Part shown: piece by piece, positions 1 to 7,735 of the stretch
How positions within the stretch are numbered: position 1 is the first letter of the stretch
How the letters are laid out: each line of letters opens with the position of its first letter
Assembly: GCA_035711845.1 (NCBI GenBank)
Contig: DASTBU010000157.1
Location: forward strand, 62,001 to 126,000
DNA: 64,000 nt
Source of the DNA: DASTBU01 sp035711845
GTDB lineage: Bacteria; Acidobacteriota; Vicinamibacteria; Vicinamibacterales; 2-12-FULL-66-21
Direction of reading: 5' to 3'
Program-made: the position numbers and the translations under genes
The notes under the pieces: model-generated
Database searches by the model: none
What the model was told of the DNA's origin: nothing
Seen by the model: the letters and a program-made list of their open reading frames with translations, nothing else

Positions 1-1183
1 GGCGCACCAACCTCTCCCGCGCGATGCGCGGATCGGGCGCCGCTTGCGCGGCCGTGAGCGGGGGAAACGTCACGGGCAGCCGGTCGTACCCGTAGTGCCG
101 GCCGACTTCCTCGATGAGATCCGCTTCCCGCTGCACGTCCACCCGGAAACTGGGGACGAGGACCACCCAGCCTGCCTCCGCCCCGGAGCTTCCCGATCTG
201 CCGAGGGCCGGCCCCTCGGCTGCCACTTCGAAACCTAGCGGCTCGAGAATCGGGGCGATCTGCGCCGACGGGATCTCCTGCCCGAGCACACGGGCAATGC
301 GTGACGCGCGGAGGGGAATGCGGGCTGGCGTCCGTGGCGCCGGGTAGCGGTCTATCAGGGTTCCCCGGGGTGTCGCGGCGCCGAGCTGGTGGAGAAGGGC
401 GGCGGCGCGCGCGATGCCCACAGGCGGCGCATTGACGTCCGCGCCGCGCTCGAAGCGGATGGAGGCCTCTGTCCTGAGCCCGAGCCGCTTGCTCGTGCGG
501 CGGACCGACGGCGGATGGAAGTACGCGCTCTCGAGAGCGATCAGGCGCGTCGTGCTGCCTATCTCGGAGTCGTGCCCGCCCATCACGCCGCCGATCGCGC
601 TGGCGCGCTCTGCATCGGCGATGGCGAGCATCTCCGTGTCCAGCTCGCGCTCGACGCCATCGAGTGTCCGCAGCCGTTCGCCAGGCCTGGCGCGCCGGAT
701 CACGAGCGCCTTGCCGGCGAGCCGTTCGAGGTCGAATGCGTGCATCGGCTGCCCAAGCTCGAGCATCACGTAGTTGGTCACGTCCACCACGTTGTTGATC
801 GGCCGGACCCCGGCGGCGGTGAGCCTGTCCCGCAGCCACTGTGGCGAGGCCCCGACCGCAACCTCGAACACCTGCGCGCAATACCGCGGACAGAGATCGG
901 AATCTTCAATGCTGACCTCCAGCGCCTCCGGAGGGCCGGCAGGCGGCATCGCCATGTCAGGCATCTGCAGCGGGAGGTTCCAGATCGCCGAGGCTTCGCG
1001 GGCGATGCCGAGATGGCTCAGGCAGTCGGGCCGGTTGGCGGTGATCTCGAAGTCGATGACCGCGTTGGGCCCCGCCTCGACGGAGGCCACCTCGAAGCCG
1101 CGCAGGCTGATGGCTTCCGCGATCTGCTCGGGCGTGCCCGGCACCCGCACCAACTCACACAGCCATGGATGGACGATCCTCAC
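1..1183 (-). CDS. pheT: Phenylalanine--tRNA ligase beta subunit, partial (C-terminus beyond window)
   Basis: Beta subunit of phenylalanyl-tRNA synthetase, which pairs with PheS to charge tRNA-Phe in the cytoplasm. About 394 N-terminal residues are visible. They include ITANRPDCLSHLGIARE, NNVVDVTNYVMLELGQPMHA, the B3/B4 editing-type region and the start of B5 ending near HYGYDRLPVTFP. The GTG start (1181-1183) overlaps the pheS stop as GTGA, implying translational coupling. Oddly, residue 33 or so runs straight into the ANRPDCLS region, so the EMAP-II-like tRNA-binding OB domain of about 110 residues found in most bacterial PheT is missing. The complete protein is therefore probably about 680 rather than 800 residues. 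The identity is secure; the final length is inference. Confidence 0.95.
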   Translation of the reverse strand, partial: MRIVHPWLCELVRVPGTPEQIAEAISLRGFEVASVEAGPNAVIDFEITANRPDCLSHLGIAREASAIWNLPLQMPDMAMPPAGPPEALEVSIEDSDLCPRYCAQVFEVAVGASPQWLRDRLTAAGVRPINNVVDVTNYVMLELGQPMHAFDLERLAGKALVIRRARPGERLRTLDGVERELDTEMLAIADAERASAIGGVMGGHDSEIGSTTRLIALESAYFHPPSVRRTSKRLGLRTEASIRFERGADVNAPPVGIARAAALLHQLGAATPRGTLIDRYPAPRTPARIPLRASRIARVLGQEIPSAQIAPILEPLGFEVAAEGPALGRSGSSGAEAGWVVLVPSFRVDVQREADLIEEVGRHYGYDRLPVTFPPLTAAQAAPDPRIARERLVR

Positions 1184-2232
1184 AGCGGGAATTGCTCCAG
1201 GAAGCGCAGGTCGTTCTCGTAGAACAGGCGGATGTCCTCGACGCCCCACTTGAGCAGTGCAACCCGCTCGATGCCCATGCCGAACGCCCAGCCGGTATAG
1301 CGCTCCGGGTCGTAGCCGACGGCCTCGAAGACGGCAGGATGCACCATGCCACTGCCCAGGATCTCGAGCCATCCCGTGCGCTTGCACATCTGACACCCCG
1401 CGCCCGCGCAGCCCGCACAGCTGATGTCCACCTCCGCGCTCGGCTCGGTGTAGGGGAAGAAGCTCGGACGAAACCGCAGCTGCCGGTCGGCGCCGAACAG
1501 CTCGCGCAGGAAGGCGAAGAGCGTGCCCTTCAGATCGGCGAGCGAGACGCCCTCGCCAACCACGAGCCCTTCGACCTGCGTGAACATGGGCGTGTGGGTG
1601 AGGTCGAACTGGTCGCGTCGGTAGACGCGCCCCGGCGCGATCAGGCGCACGGGCGGCGGGAACTGCTCCATGTAGCGGATCTGCATCCCCGACGTGTGCG
1701 TGCGCAGCAGCGTCGCGGGTGAGCCGACGGCGGACCGGACCGGAGCCGCGAGGTACAGCGTGTCCTGCATGTCCCGCGCGGGGTGCTCCGGCGGCATGTT
1801 GAGCGCTTCGAAGTTGTGGTAGTCGTCCTCGAGCTCGGGGCCTTCCAGGACCAGGAACCCCATGCGCGTGAAGATCTCTTCCACCTGCTCGCGCAGGATG
1901 GTGAGCGGATGTCGATGCCCGAGCGCGGGCCGCCGGCCCGGCAGCGTCACGTCGACCGGGCCCGCCGGCGGCCGCCCCTGTGCTGTGTCGGCCAGGCGCG
2001 CGGAGAGGCGTGCCTCGATCTCCAGCTTCAGCTCGTTGGCGAGCTGGCCGAGGCGGGGTCGATCGTCGGCGGGTACCGAGCCGAGCGACTTGAGGAGCGC
2101 CGACACGAGGCCACCCTTGCGCGAGAGGTACCGATCGCGGACGCTCCGCACATCGGCGGCGCCGCTGGCCGCCGCCAGGTCCCGATCGAACCTGGCGCGG
2201 AGCTCCTGGATATGGCTGGCGGGGTCGGTCAT
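1180..2232 (-). CDS. pheS: Phenylalanine--tRNA ligase alpha subunit
   Basis: Catalytic alpha subunit of the phenylalanyl-tRNA synthetase tetramer; 350 residues, a normal length. It has an N-terminal coiled-coil arm (about residues 1-90), then the class II core. Motif 2 is seen as PGRVYRRDQFDLTHTPMFTQ and motif 3 as GWAFGMGIERVALLKWGV. A four-cysteine cluster, CAGCAGAGCQMC, precedes the ILGSGMVHP segment, as in many bacterial PheS proteins. It lies 33 bases downstream of rplT and overlaps pheT by four bases, so it is part of the thrS-infC-rpmI-rplT-pheST operon. The start ATG at 2232 gives the standard N-terminus. Confidence 0.96.
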   Translation of the reverse strand: MTDPASHIQELRARFDRDLAAASGAADVRSVRDRYLSRKGGLVSALLKSLGSVPADDRPRLGQLANELKLEIEARLSARLADTAQGRPPAGPVDVTLPGRRPALGHRHPLTILREQVEEIFTRMGFLVLEGPELEDDYHNFEALNMPPEHPARDMQDTLYLAAPVRSAVGSPATLLRTHTSGMQIRYMEQFPPPVRLIAPGRVYRRDQFDLTHTPMFTQVEGLVVGEGVSLADLKGTLFAFLRELFGADRQLRFRPSFFPYTEPSAEVDISCAGCAGAGCQMCKRTGWLEILGSGMVHPAVFEAVGYDPERYTGWAFGMGIERVALLKWGVEDIRLFYENDLRFLEQFPL

Positions 2233-2239
2233 AGGACAG

Positions 2240-2262
2240 CTATCAGCTGAGAGCTGAGAGCT
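2240..2262. repeat. Short tandem repeat (AGCTGAG unit) just 3' of rplT
   Basis: Between the rplT stop codon and pheS the sequence is about three copies of a 7-8 base unit, CAGCTGAGAG. It starts three bases after the rplT stop and also contains the CAGCTG palindrome. It is one of several unrelated simple repeats that fill the spacers of this operon. Confidence 0.6.
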
Positions 2263-2265
2263 GAA

Positions 2266-2625
2266 TTACGCCTGCTTCGCGTCGGAGGCCACTTTGGCCA
2301 GGCGCGCGAAGGCAGCCGGACTCGAGACGGCGAGGTCGGCGAGGCTCTTGCGGTCGATCGGATTGCCGGCGGCCTTCAGGCCGGCTATCAGCTGGCCGTA
2401 GGTCAGCCCGTTCTCGCGCGCCGCCGCATTGATCCGCATCACCCACAGCCGCCGGAAATCGCGCTTCTTCCGTCGTCGTCCGACAAACGCGTACTTGAGC
2501 GCAGTGTCGACCGACTCCTTGGCCGAGCGATACAGCTTGCTCTTGGTCTGATAAAACCCCTTCGCGCGCGACAACAGCTTCTTACGCTTCGCCCGCCGGA
2601 CATTGCCTCTCTTGACTCTCGGCAT
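2266..2625 (-). CDS. rplT: 50S ribosomal protein L20
   Basis: Large-subunit ribosomal protein L20, which binds 23S rRNA early in 50S assembly; 119 residues, the usual length. It opens with MPRVKRGNVRRAKRKKLLS and has the conserved LWVMRINAAARENGLTYGQLI segment. In several bacteria L20 represses its own operon by binding leader mRNA. Here the rpmI-rplT spacer is occupied by tandem repeats rather than an evident rRNA-like pseudoknot. It follows rpmI in the conserved infC-rpmI-rplT order. Confidence 0.98.
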   Translation of the reverse strand: MPRVKRGNVRRAKRKKLLSRAKGFYQTKSKLYRSAKESVDTALKYAFVGRRRKKRDFRRLWVMRINAAARENGLTYGQLIAGLKAAGNPIDRKSLADLAVSSPAAFARLAKVASDAKQA

Positions 2626-2659
2626 GACTCTCTATCCTCAACTTACGATGACGCGGCCC

Positions 2660-2846
2660 TCGCCGCCCTGCGCACCGGGACCAGGGACCGACGACCAGGG
2701 ACGAAGGACCAGGGACCGACGACCAGGGACGAAGGACCAGGGACCGACGACCAGGGACGATGGACCAGGGACCGACGACCAGGGACGATGGACCAGGGAC
2801 GATGGACCAGGGACGATGGACCAGGGACCCAGGGACCAGGGACCGA
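2660..2846. repeat. Tandem repeat array GACCAGGGAC between rpmI and rplT
   Basis: About 185 bases built almost wholly from the decamer-like unit GACCAGGGAC, joined as GACGACCAGGGACGAAG and shorter variants. It starts directly after the rpmI stop codon and ends near the rplT ribosome-binding region. The same unit recurs in the array at 23.9-24.2 kb. No open frame with protein character crosses it. It is unusual to see an array of this kind inside a ribosomal-protein operon. Confidence 0.9.
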
Positions 2847-3041
2847 TTAGTGCGGAATCATCTTCCGCAGCTTCGCCTGATCGGCCGCCGCGACGACGGT
2901 CGTTCCGCGCAGCGACCGTTTCCTGCTGCGAGTCTTGCTCGTGAGGATGTGCTGCTTGAACGCCTTGCTGCGCACGAACTTGCCGGTGCCGGTCTTCTTG
3001 AAGCGCTTGGCGGCGCCCCTGTGGGTCTTCAGTTTGGGCAT
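2847..3041 (-). CDS. rpmI: 50S ribosomal protein L35
   Basis: Ribosomal protein L35, 64 residues, starting MPKLKTHRGAAKRFKKTGTG and ending KLRKMIPH. The frame is open for 11 more codons upstream, but those lie in the repeat-rich spacer and are not part of the family. The ATG at 3041 gives the canonical N-terminus. It sits between infC and rplT, the conserved order for this operon. Confidence 0.97.
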   Translation of the reverse strand: MPKLKTHRGAAKRFKKTGTGKFVRSKAFKQHILTSKTRSRKRSLRGTTVVAAADQAKLRKMIPH

Positions 3042-3057
3042 AACGGTATCTCGATCC

Positions 3058-3112
3058 CCTTCAGCATTCAGCACTCAGCACTCAGCATTCAGCACTCAGC
3101 ATTCAGCATTCC
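3058..3112. repeat. Tandem repeat CAGCATTCAGCACT 3' of infC
   Basis: A run of seven or eight copies of a 7-base unit (CAGCATT/CAGCACT alternating) fills the infC-rpmI spacer and abuts the infC stop codon. It differs in sequence from the repeats in the neighbouring spacers. Confidence 0.8.
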
Positions 3113-3709
3113 CTATGTTTCGCTTGCCGGTTCGGTGGCGCGTTCGGTCTCGCGCTTGGGGGGCACGCGCTTGGCCCCGGCCCGTTGCGACAGAATCGTG
3201 TGCATCTGATTGCCTTCCTGGCGCGGCGCGGTCTCGGCAATCGCCACGTCGCCCAGGTCTTCAATCAGCCGCTCGAGGATGCGCCGCCCGATCTCGGGAT
3301 GCGCCATCTCGCGGCCGCGGAAGAAGATCGTCGCTTTGACCTTGTCGCCTTCGGCCAGGAAACGTTCGATGTGCTTCTTCTTGAACTGGTAGTCGTGCTC
3401 GTCGACCTTCGGGCGGAACTTGATCTCCTTGACCTCGATAATCTTCTGGTGCTTCTTGGCCTGCCGGGCGCGCTTCTGCTCCTGGTACTGATAGCGCCCG
3501 AAATCCATGATTCGGCAGACCGGCGGCGTGGCGGTTGCCGCGATCTCCACGAGGTCGAGGCCCTTCTGGCGCGCGATGGCGAGTGCCTGCTGCGGCGGCA
3601 TGATGCCCAGCTGCTGCCCGGTGTCGTCGATGACGCGCACCTCGCGAACCCTGATCCGTTCGTTCACCCGGGTGCGGTCGTCCCGACGCGGGCCTCGGTC
3701 GAATGCGAT
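3113..3709 (-). CDS. infC: Translation initiation factor IF-3, probable AUC start
   Basis: IF-3 binds the 30S subunit, prevents 50S joining and checks the start codon. The core from NERIRVREVRVIDDTG through PVCRIMDFGRYQYQEQKRAR and the C-domain is intact. The first ordinary start in frame is GTG at 3667 (184 residues), with no ribosome-binding site just upstream. The frame stays open upstream to ATC at 3707-3709, giving 198 residues beginning MAFDRGPRRDDRTRVNERIR. A perfect AGGAGG lies five bases before that ATC. Non-canonical AUU or AUC starts that let IF-3 limit its own synthesis are known for infC in other bacteria. The start assignment is inference; the gene identity is certain. Confidence 0.93.
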   Translation of the reverse strand: MAFDRGPRRDDRTRVNERIRVREVRVIDDTGQQLGIMPPQQALAIARQKGLDLVEIAATATPPVCRIMDFGRYQYQEQKRARQAKKHQKIIEVKEIKFRPKVDEHDYQFKKKHIERFLAEGDKVKATIFFRGREMAHPEIGRRILERLIEDLGDVAIAETAPRQEGNQMHTILSQRAGAKRVPPKRETERATEPASET

Positions 3710-3720
3710 AACTACCTCCT
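3707..3720 (-). promoter_or_regulatory. infC ribosome-binding site with AUC start codon
   Basis: AGGAGG at 3715-3720, a 5-base spacer, then ATC at 3707-3709 in frame with infC. The next candidate, GTG at 3665-3667, is 47 bases from this Shine-Dalgarno and has none of its own. The arrangement matches the autoregulated rare-start design of infC. Confidence 0.75.
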
Positions 3721-3723
3721 AAT

Positions 3724-3755
3724 CAGTTGCCAGTTGACAGATGCCAGTTTCCCGC
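3724..3755. repeat. Short imperfect repeat 3' of thrS
   Basis: The thrS-infC spacer holds about three imperfect copies of CAGTTGCCAGTT/CAGATGCCAGTT. It begins within about ten bases of the thrS stop codon. It is a fourth, different repeat unit in the same operon. Confidence 0.5.
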
Positions 3756-3761
3756 TTCCCT

Positions 3762-5711
3762 TTACGCGGCGGCGGTTCCCTGGCGCTTCTGCGACTTCTC
3801 CCGAATCTCGAGCAGGGCGGCTTCCGCGAACTCCTCGATTCTCTGCGATCCGAGGTCGCCGTCCGCGCGGTGCCTCACCGAGACGGTCGACTCAGCTGCT
3901 TCGCGGTCCCCGACGACCAGCATGTAGGGGACCTTCTGCAGCTGTGCCCCGCGGATCTTATAACCAATCTTCTCCTGGCGCTCGTCAACCTCGACGCGGA
4001 GGCCGGCGGCTTCGAGCTGCCGGCCGACGGCGCGGGCATAGTCGAGGTGCCGATCGGCAATCGGCAGCACCACCACCTGCAGGGGTGCGAGCCACAGCGG
4101 GAACGCGCCCGCGTGGTGCTCGATCAGCAGCGCGATGAACCGCTCGAAGCTGCCGTAGATCGCCCGGTGGATGACGACCGGGCGATGCTCCGCGTTGTCG
4201 GCGCCGACGTACTTGAGGTCGAAGCGCTGCGGCATCTGGTAGTCGAGCTGAATCGTCGCGCACTGCCAGTTGCGGCCGATCGCGTCGGTGACGTCGAAGT
4301 CGATCTTCGGTCCGTAGAAGGCCCCGTCGCCTTCGTTGAGGGTGTAGGGCTCGCCGACGGCGTCCAGCGCGCGCTTGAGTTCGCGCTCGGCGTGGTTCCA
4401 CGACTCGATGTCACCCAGAAACTCCGCCGGCCGCGTGGCGAGCCTCATCTCGGGCGTGAGGCCGAAATCGCGGTAGACCCGCTGCACCAGTCGCAACACG
4501 CGCTCCACTTCCTCGCCGATCTGCGACTCCATCACGAAGCAGTGCCCGTCGTCCTGCGAGAACTGGCGCACGCGCGTGAGGCCCGACAGCACCCCCGAGG
4601 CCTCGTTGCGGTGGAGGGGCGTCTGCTCGTGATACCGGATGGGCAGATCCTTGTAGCTTCGGATCTCGCTGCCGTAAATCAGGAAATGCCCCGGGCAGTT
4701 CATGGCCTTGAGGCCCATCTGCTCCTCTTCGGACTCGACGAGGAACATGTTCTCCTTGTAGTGGAACCAGTGCCCGGACGTTTCCCAGAGCGCCTTGTTG
4801 AAGATGATCGGCGCTTTGACCTCGACGTAGCCTGCCGGGAGCAGCACGCCGCGCATGTAGTCGGCGAGCGTGTTCCAGAGCACCGTGCCCTTGGCCAACC
4901 AGAAGGTCGCACCGGGGGCCCAGGGATGGAACATGAAGAGGCCGAGTTCCTTTCCGAGCTTCCGGTGGTCCCGCCGCTTCGCTTCCTCGATGCGCTGGAG
5001 GTGCGCCTTCAGCTCGGCGTCGCTGAAGAAGGCTGTCCCGTAAATGCGCTGCATCGGCTGATTGCGGGCATCCCCCTTCCAGTACGCGTTGGAGGTGCTG
5101 AGCAGCTTGAACGCCTTCAGCCTGCCGGTGGACGGCACGTGCGGGCCGATGCAGAAATCCACGAACGTATCGCGGTCCTTGATCGTGTAGCAGGAGACGT
5201 CGGCCTGCCCTTCGGTCTTCTCGTCGATGAGCTGCACCTTCAGCGGCTCGCCCTTCGCGCCGAAGAACCCGCGCGCCTCCTCGCGCGGCCACATCTGCCG
5301 CTCGTACGGCAGATCCTGGCTGGCGAGTTCCTTCATCTTCTTCTCGATCGCCTCCAGGTCTTCCGGGACGAAGGGGCGATTGACGATGAAATCGTAAAAG
5401 AAGCCTTCGTCGGTGGCCGGCCCGATTCCGCACTGGGCGCCGGGAAAGAGCTGCGTCACGGCCGCCGCCATCAGGTGCGCCGTGCTGTGCCGGTACAACG
5501 CGAGCGCCTCGGGGCTGTCCTTCGTCACGATCCGGACCTTCGAATCGCGCTGGAGCGGGTAGCTGAGATCGACGAGGCGGTCGTCCACCACCGCGGCGAG
5601 CGCCGCGCTGGCCAGCCGGGGAGAGATCTCGGCCGCTACCTGGCTGGCGGTGGTGCCTGCGGGCACGAGACGGCTGGAACCGTCAGGCAACGTGACGGAA
5701 ATCTGACTCAT
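3762..5711 (-). CDS. thrS: Threonine--tRNA ligase
   Basis: Charges tRNA-Thr and edits mischarged serine; 649 residues from the ATG at 5711. N-terminal TGS domain (about 1-63, starting MSQISVTLPDGSS), then the editing domain with HSTAHLMAA (HxxxH zinc-type motif) and SCYTIKDRDTF, then the class II core. Core signatures seen are MNCPGHFLIYGSEIRSYKDL, HRNEASGVLSGLTRVRQFSQ and DVTDAIGRNWQCATIQLDY; the anticodon-binding domain is C-terminal. The frame stays open to 5885, but that stretch overlaps the tRNA-Val gene and a repeat and is not coding. It is first in the operon with infC, as in many bacteria. Confidence 0.97.
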   Translation of the reverse strand: MSQISVTLPDGSSRLVPAGTTASQVAAEISPRLASAALAAVVDDRLVDLSYPLQRDSKVRIVTKDSPEALALYRHSTAHLMAAAVTQLFPGAQCGIGPATDEGFFYDFIVNRPFVPEDLEAIEKKMKELASQDLPYERQMWPREEARGFFGAKGEPLKVQLIDEKTEGQADVSCYTIKDRDTFVDFCIGPHVPSTGRLKAFKLLSTSNAYWKGDARNQPMQRIYGTAFFSDAELKAHLQRIEEAKRRDHRKLGKELGLFMFHPWAPGATFWLAKGTVLWNTLADYMRGVLLPAGYVEVKAPIIFNKALWETSGHWFHYKENMFLVESEEEQMGLKAMNCPGHFLIYGSEIRSYKDLPIRYHEQTPLHRNEASGVLSGLTRVRQFSQDDGHCFVMESQIGEEVERVLRLVQRVYRDFGLTPEMRLATRPAEFLGDIESWNHAERELKRALDAVGEPYTLNEGDGAFYGPKIDFDVTDAIGRNWQCATIQLDYQMPQRFDLKYVGADNAEHRPVVIHRAIYGSFERFIALLIEHHAGAFPLWLAPLQVVVLPIADRHLDYARAVGRQLEAAGLRVEVDERQEKIGYKIRGAQLQKVPYMLVVGDREAAESTVSVRHRADGDLGSQRIEEFAEAALLEIREKSQKRQGTAAA

Positions 5712-5736
5712 GAAAAAAACTGGGGTTGCTCTGGCA

Positions 5737-5842
5737 ACCTTCGGGTGGCTTGCCAATCCGCCTTCGCTCCGCGCTACGGCGGACAAGCCCGACTTGGCTT
5801 GCCAACCGAAGCTCGCCGCACGGTTCCAGCGAGCGAAGGTTG
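5737..5842. repeat. Palindromic repeat element between thrS and tRNA-Val
   Basis: The element is bounded by a perfect 9-base inverted repeat, CAACCTTCG / CGAAGGTTG. Inside are two GGCTTGCCAA copies and an imperfect hairpin, TCCGCC...GGCGGA, enclosing TTCGCTCCGCGCTAC. A similar CCGCC...GCTACGGCGG core occurs twice near 62.64-62.77 kb. This suggests a dispersed REP-like family. Its right end touches the CCA end of the tRNA gene. Confidence 0.6.
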
Positions 5843-5917
5843 GTAGGCACGGGCAGACTCGAACTGCCGACCTCCTGCGTGTCAAGCAGGCGCTCTAACC
5901 AACTGAGCTACGCGCCT
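5841..5917 (-). tRNA. tRNA-Val (anticodon GAC)
   Basis: A full cloverleaf of 77 bases. The acceptor stem AGGCGCG pairs with CGTGCCT, with one G-U pair. The D arm is GCTC/GAGC. The anticodon stem is CCTGC/GCAGG around loop TTGACAC, giving anticodon GAC (valine). The T arm is GGCAG-TTCGAGT-CTGCC, followed by discriminator A and an encoded CCA. It lies upstream of thrS on the same strand. Confidence 0.95.
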
Positions 5918-6034
5918 ATGTCTTGAAAACACTGGCCTTACCGGAACGATCAGTGTAACAGAGGGGAAGAAGACGAGTCAACGCACGCAATGCCGTTGGG
6001 GGAACGGCGCACCGTGCCAACCCGAAGGACCCAG

Positions 6035-6074
6035 ACTCCCAAGGAGCCGACGCGCTGACGGCTCGCTTGGGAGT
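6035..6074 (-). terminator. Hairpin downstream of the HU gene
   Basis: ACTCCCAAGGAGCC and GGCTCGCTTGGGAGT form a long stem with a single bulged base, about 40 bases past the HU stop codon. There is no T-tract, so intrinsic termination is only a guess. Confidence 0.45.
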
Positions 6075-6115
6075 GGAGAGTTGGGACTGTGACCGGATGG
6101 CTGGAAGCAGCAGGA

Positions 6116-6388
6116 TCAGTTGACGGCCGTCTTGAGCGCCTTGCCGGCGCTGAAGCGGACGACCCGGCGCTTCGGAACCTTGATGGCGGCGCCCGTCTGC
6201 GGATTACGCGCGGTGCGGGCCTTGCGCTGCGACGTCTTGAACGTGCCGAACCCGACGAACGTGATCGGCTGGCCCTTCTTCAACGACTTCGTGATGCCCT
6301 CGAAGAACGAGTCGACGGCGGCTGCGGCGCTGGTCTTGGTGATGCCGGTGTCCTGCGAGATCTTCGCGATAAGTTCCTGCTTGTTCAT
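6116..6388 (-). CDS. HU family DNA-binding protein
   Basis: Small basic histone-like protein that bends and compacts DNA as a dimer; 90 residues, the standard length. It begins MNKQELIAKISQDTGITKT and carries the GFGTFKTSQRKARTARNPQTG arm region typical of HU/IHF. It is a single-gene unit with its own strong promoter at 6460-6488. HU and IHF subunits are hard to tell apart without a tree, so no symbol is given. Confidence 0.95.
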   Translation of the reverse strand: MNKQELIAKISQDTGITKTSAAAAVDSFFEGITKSLKKGQPITFVGFGTFKTSQRKARTARNPQTGAAIKVPKRRVVRFSAGKALKTAVN

Positions 6389-6459
6389 GACGCCTCCGGG
6401 AGGTTGAAGGGCGCGAAGCCTTATGGAGCAAGGTTTCGCACGGAATTTCTATTGTGTGG

Positions 6460-6488
6460 GTTATACGCTGGAGCTAGCGGAGAGTCAA
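6460..6488 (-). promoter_or_regulatory. Sigma-70-type promoter of the HU gene
   Basis: On the minus strand TTGACT (6483-6488), a 17-base spacer and TATAAC (6460-6465) form a near-consensus promoter. It predicts an untranslated leader of about 65 bases before the HU start at 6388. Confidence 0.65.
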
Positions 6489-6490
6489 CG

Positions 6491-6571
6491 GAAAGTTGGA
6501 AGGCTGAAGGACGAAGGACGAAGTTTCCACTTCCACTTCAGACTTCCAACTTCAGCCTTCAGCCATCAGCC
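6491..6571. repeat. GAAGGCTGAAGG repeat at the stop codon of the S41 protein gene
   Basis: Copies of GGAAGGCTGAAGGA on one side and CTTCCACTTCAGACTTCC and TTCAGCCTTCAGCC on the other make an imperfect inverted structure. The stop codon of the S41-like gene is read from inside it (GGC TGA). The same unit is found at 10.1, 29.9 and 38.3 kb. Confidence 0.75.
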
Positions 6572-7735
6572 TCTCTTCGTCGCCTGCGCGATGGCGGCCT
6601 CGAGGAGTGCATCCTTTTCCGGAGCGGGCGCTCCGAACTCTCGCGCGGGCTCGTCGACTTCGACGTCGGGCGCGATGCCGGTCCCCTGGATCGGATCGCC
6701 GTTGGGGCGGAGATACCGCGCGTAGGTCAGCCACAACCCGCGGCCTTCGGGCAGCTTCACCAGCTTCTGGATCCCCGCGCGGCCAAGCGTACGCTCGCCA
6801 ACGACGGTCGCGCGCGCGTTGCCGTGGAGCGCCGACACGAACAGTTCGGCGGCTCCCGATGTGCCCAGACTGGCGACCAGCGTGACTGGAAGATCGATGG
6901 CGCCGTCGCCCCGGTTCGCGGTGATGGGTTCGCGCGGCCCCTTGTCGCGCCCTGCCTTGACCGCCAGCGTTCCGGACTTGACGAAGAGCCGCGCGGCCTG
7001 AAGCCCGGTCTCGTACGTGCCCTCGGCGGTCCCGCGCAGATCAATCAGCAGCACCTGCGATCCCTTCGACTTCAAATCGGCGACATGCCGCCGGAGCTCC
7101 TCGACCGCGCCGTTGCGGAGACTGATGACCCGAAGGTACCCGATGCCACCATCCATCGTCCGGCTCGACACGAGTGGTCCGGCCGACTTCTCTCGCGTGA
7201 GCACGACTTCGCGAGGCTCGGCGGCGTTGCCGCGGATCACCGTGAGCGCCACACGAGTGCCCGGCTTGCCGCGCAACAGCCTGATGCCCTCGACGACGGA
7301 CATGTCACGCGTCGGCTTGCCGTCAATCGCGCGCACGTAGTCGAGCGTCTGCAAGCCGGCCCGCGCAGCCGGCGATCCGTCGCGGGCGGCGATCACCCTG
7401 AGGTAGTACTGGCGGGTGAGTTCGATTCCGACCTCGCCCTCCTCGAGCGGCTCGCCGGATTCGATCGCCTTGACCATCGGCGCGGCGAGGTACGAACTGT
7501 CCGGATCCAGTCCTTCTGTGAGCCCTCTGAGCGCGCCTTCCATCGCCCGGTCCGGTTCGACCTCGGTGACGTAGTTGTCCATGATGAGCCGAACGACGTC
7601 CTGGAACACACGCAGGTGCTGGAAACTCTCGTCGCCACTCGAGGCCGAGCTGTTGCCGAGGAGCCCGCCGACGAGGACGAAGGCCAGGATCGGCGTGGAG
7701 ATGAGCAGCACGGAAAGGCGCGTCTTGAGGCTCAT
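6566..7735 (-). CDS. S41 (C-terminal processing) peptidase-like protein, catalytic dyad not conserved
   Basis: A 389-residue exported protein of the CtpA/Prc fold. It has an N-terminal membrane anchor or signal (about 5-28), an N-terminal helical region, a PDZ domain (about 100-180) and an S41 domain (about 195-375). The family normally uses a Ser-Lys dyad 25 residues apart, in SxSASE and TFGKG motifs. Here the matching segments are GTSGAAEL (291-298) and TLGRAGIQ (316-323), so the lysine is Arg319 and the serine position is Gly294, with Ser293 beside it. It may be a scaffold or use a shifted dyad. The ATG at 7735 overlaps the envC stop as ATGA. A linked Ctp/EnvC pair suggests a role in cell-wall hydrolase control. 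Confidence 0.85.
   Translation of the reverse strand: MSLKTRLSVLLISTPILAFVLVGGLLGNSSASSGDESFQHLRVFQDVVRLIMDNYVTEVEPDRAMEGALRGLTEGLDPDSSYLAAPMVKAIESGEPLEEGEVGIELTRQYYLRVIAARDGSPAARAGLQTLDYVRAIDGKPTRDMSVVEGIRLLRGKPGTRVALTVIRGNAAEPREVVLTREKSAGPLVSSRTMDGGIGYLRVISLRNGAVEELRRHVADLKSKGSQVLLIDLRGTAEGTYETGLQAARLFVKSGTLAVKAGRDKGPREPITANRGDGAIDLPVTLVASLGTSGAAELFVSALHGNARATVVGERTLGRAGIQKLVKLPEGRGLWLTYARYLRPNGDPIQGTGIAPDVEVDEPAREFGAPAPEKDALLEAAIAQATKRG

Noticed and set aside
389..1222. A 277-codon open frame on the plus strand at the left edge
   Set aside because: It is antisense to pheT, whose minus-strand translation shows the family motifs without break.
2660..2846. CRISPR array
   Set aside because: The repeats are contiguous and degenerate with no unique spacers of constant length, and no cas genes are present. 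The same holds for 23938-24246.
5711..5885. A longer thrS start at 5885
   Set aside because: The extra 58 codons cross the tRNA-Val gene and a palindromic repeat, and have no similarity to the TGS domain.
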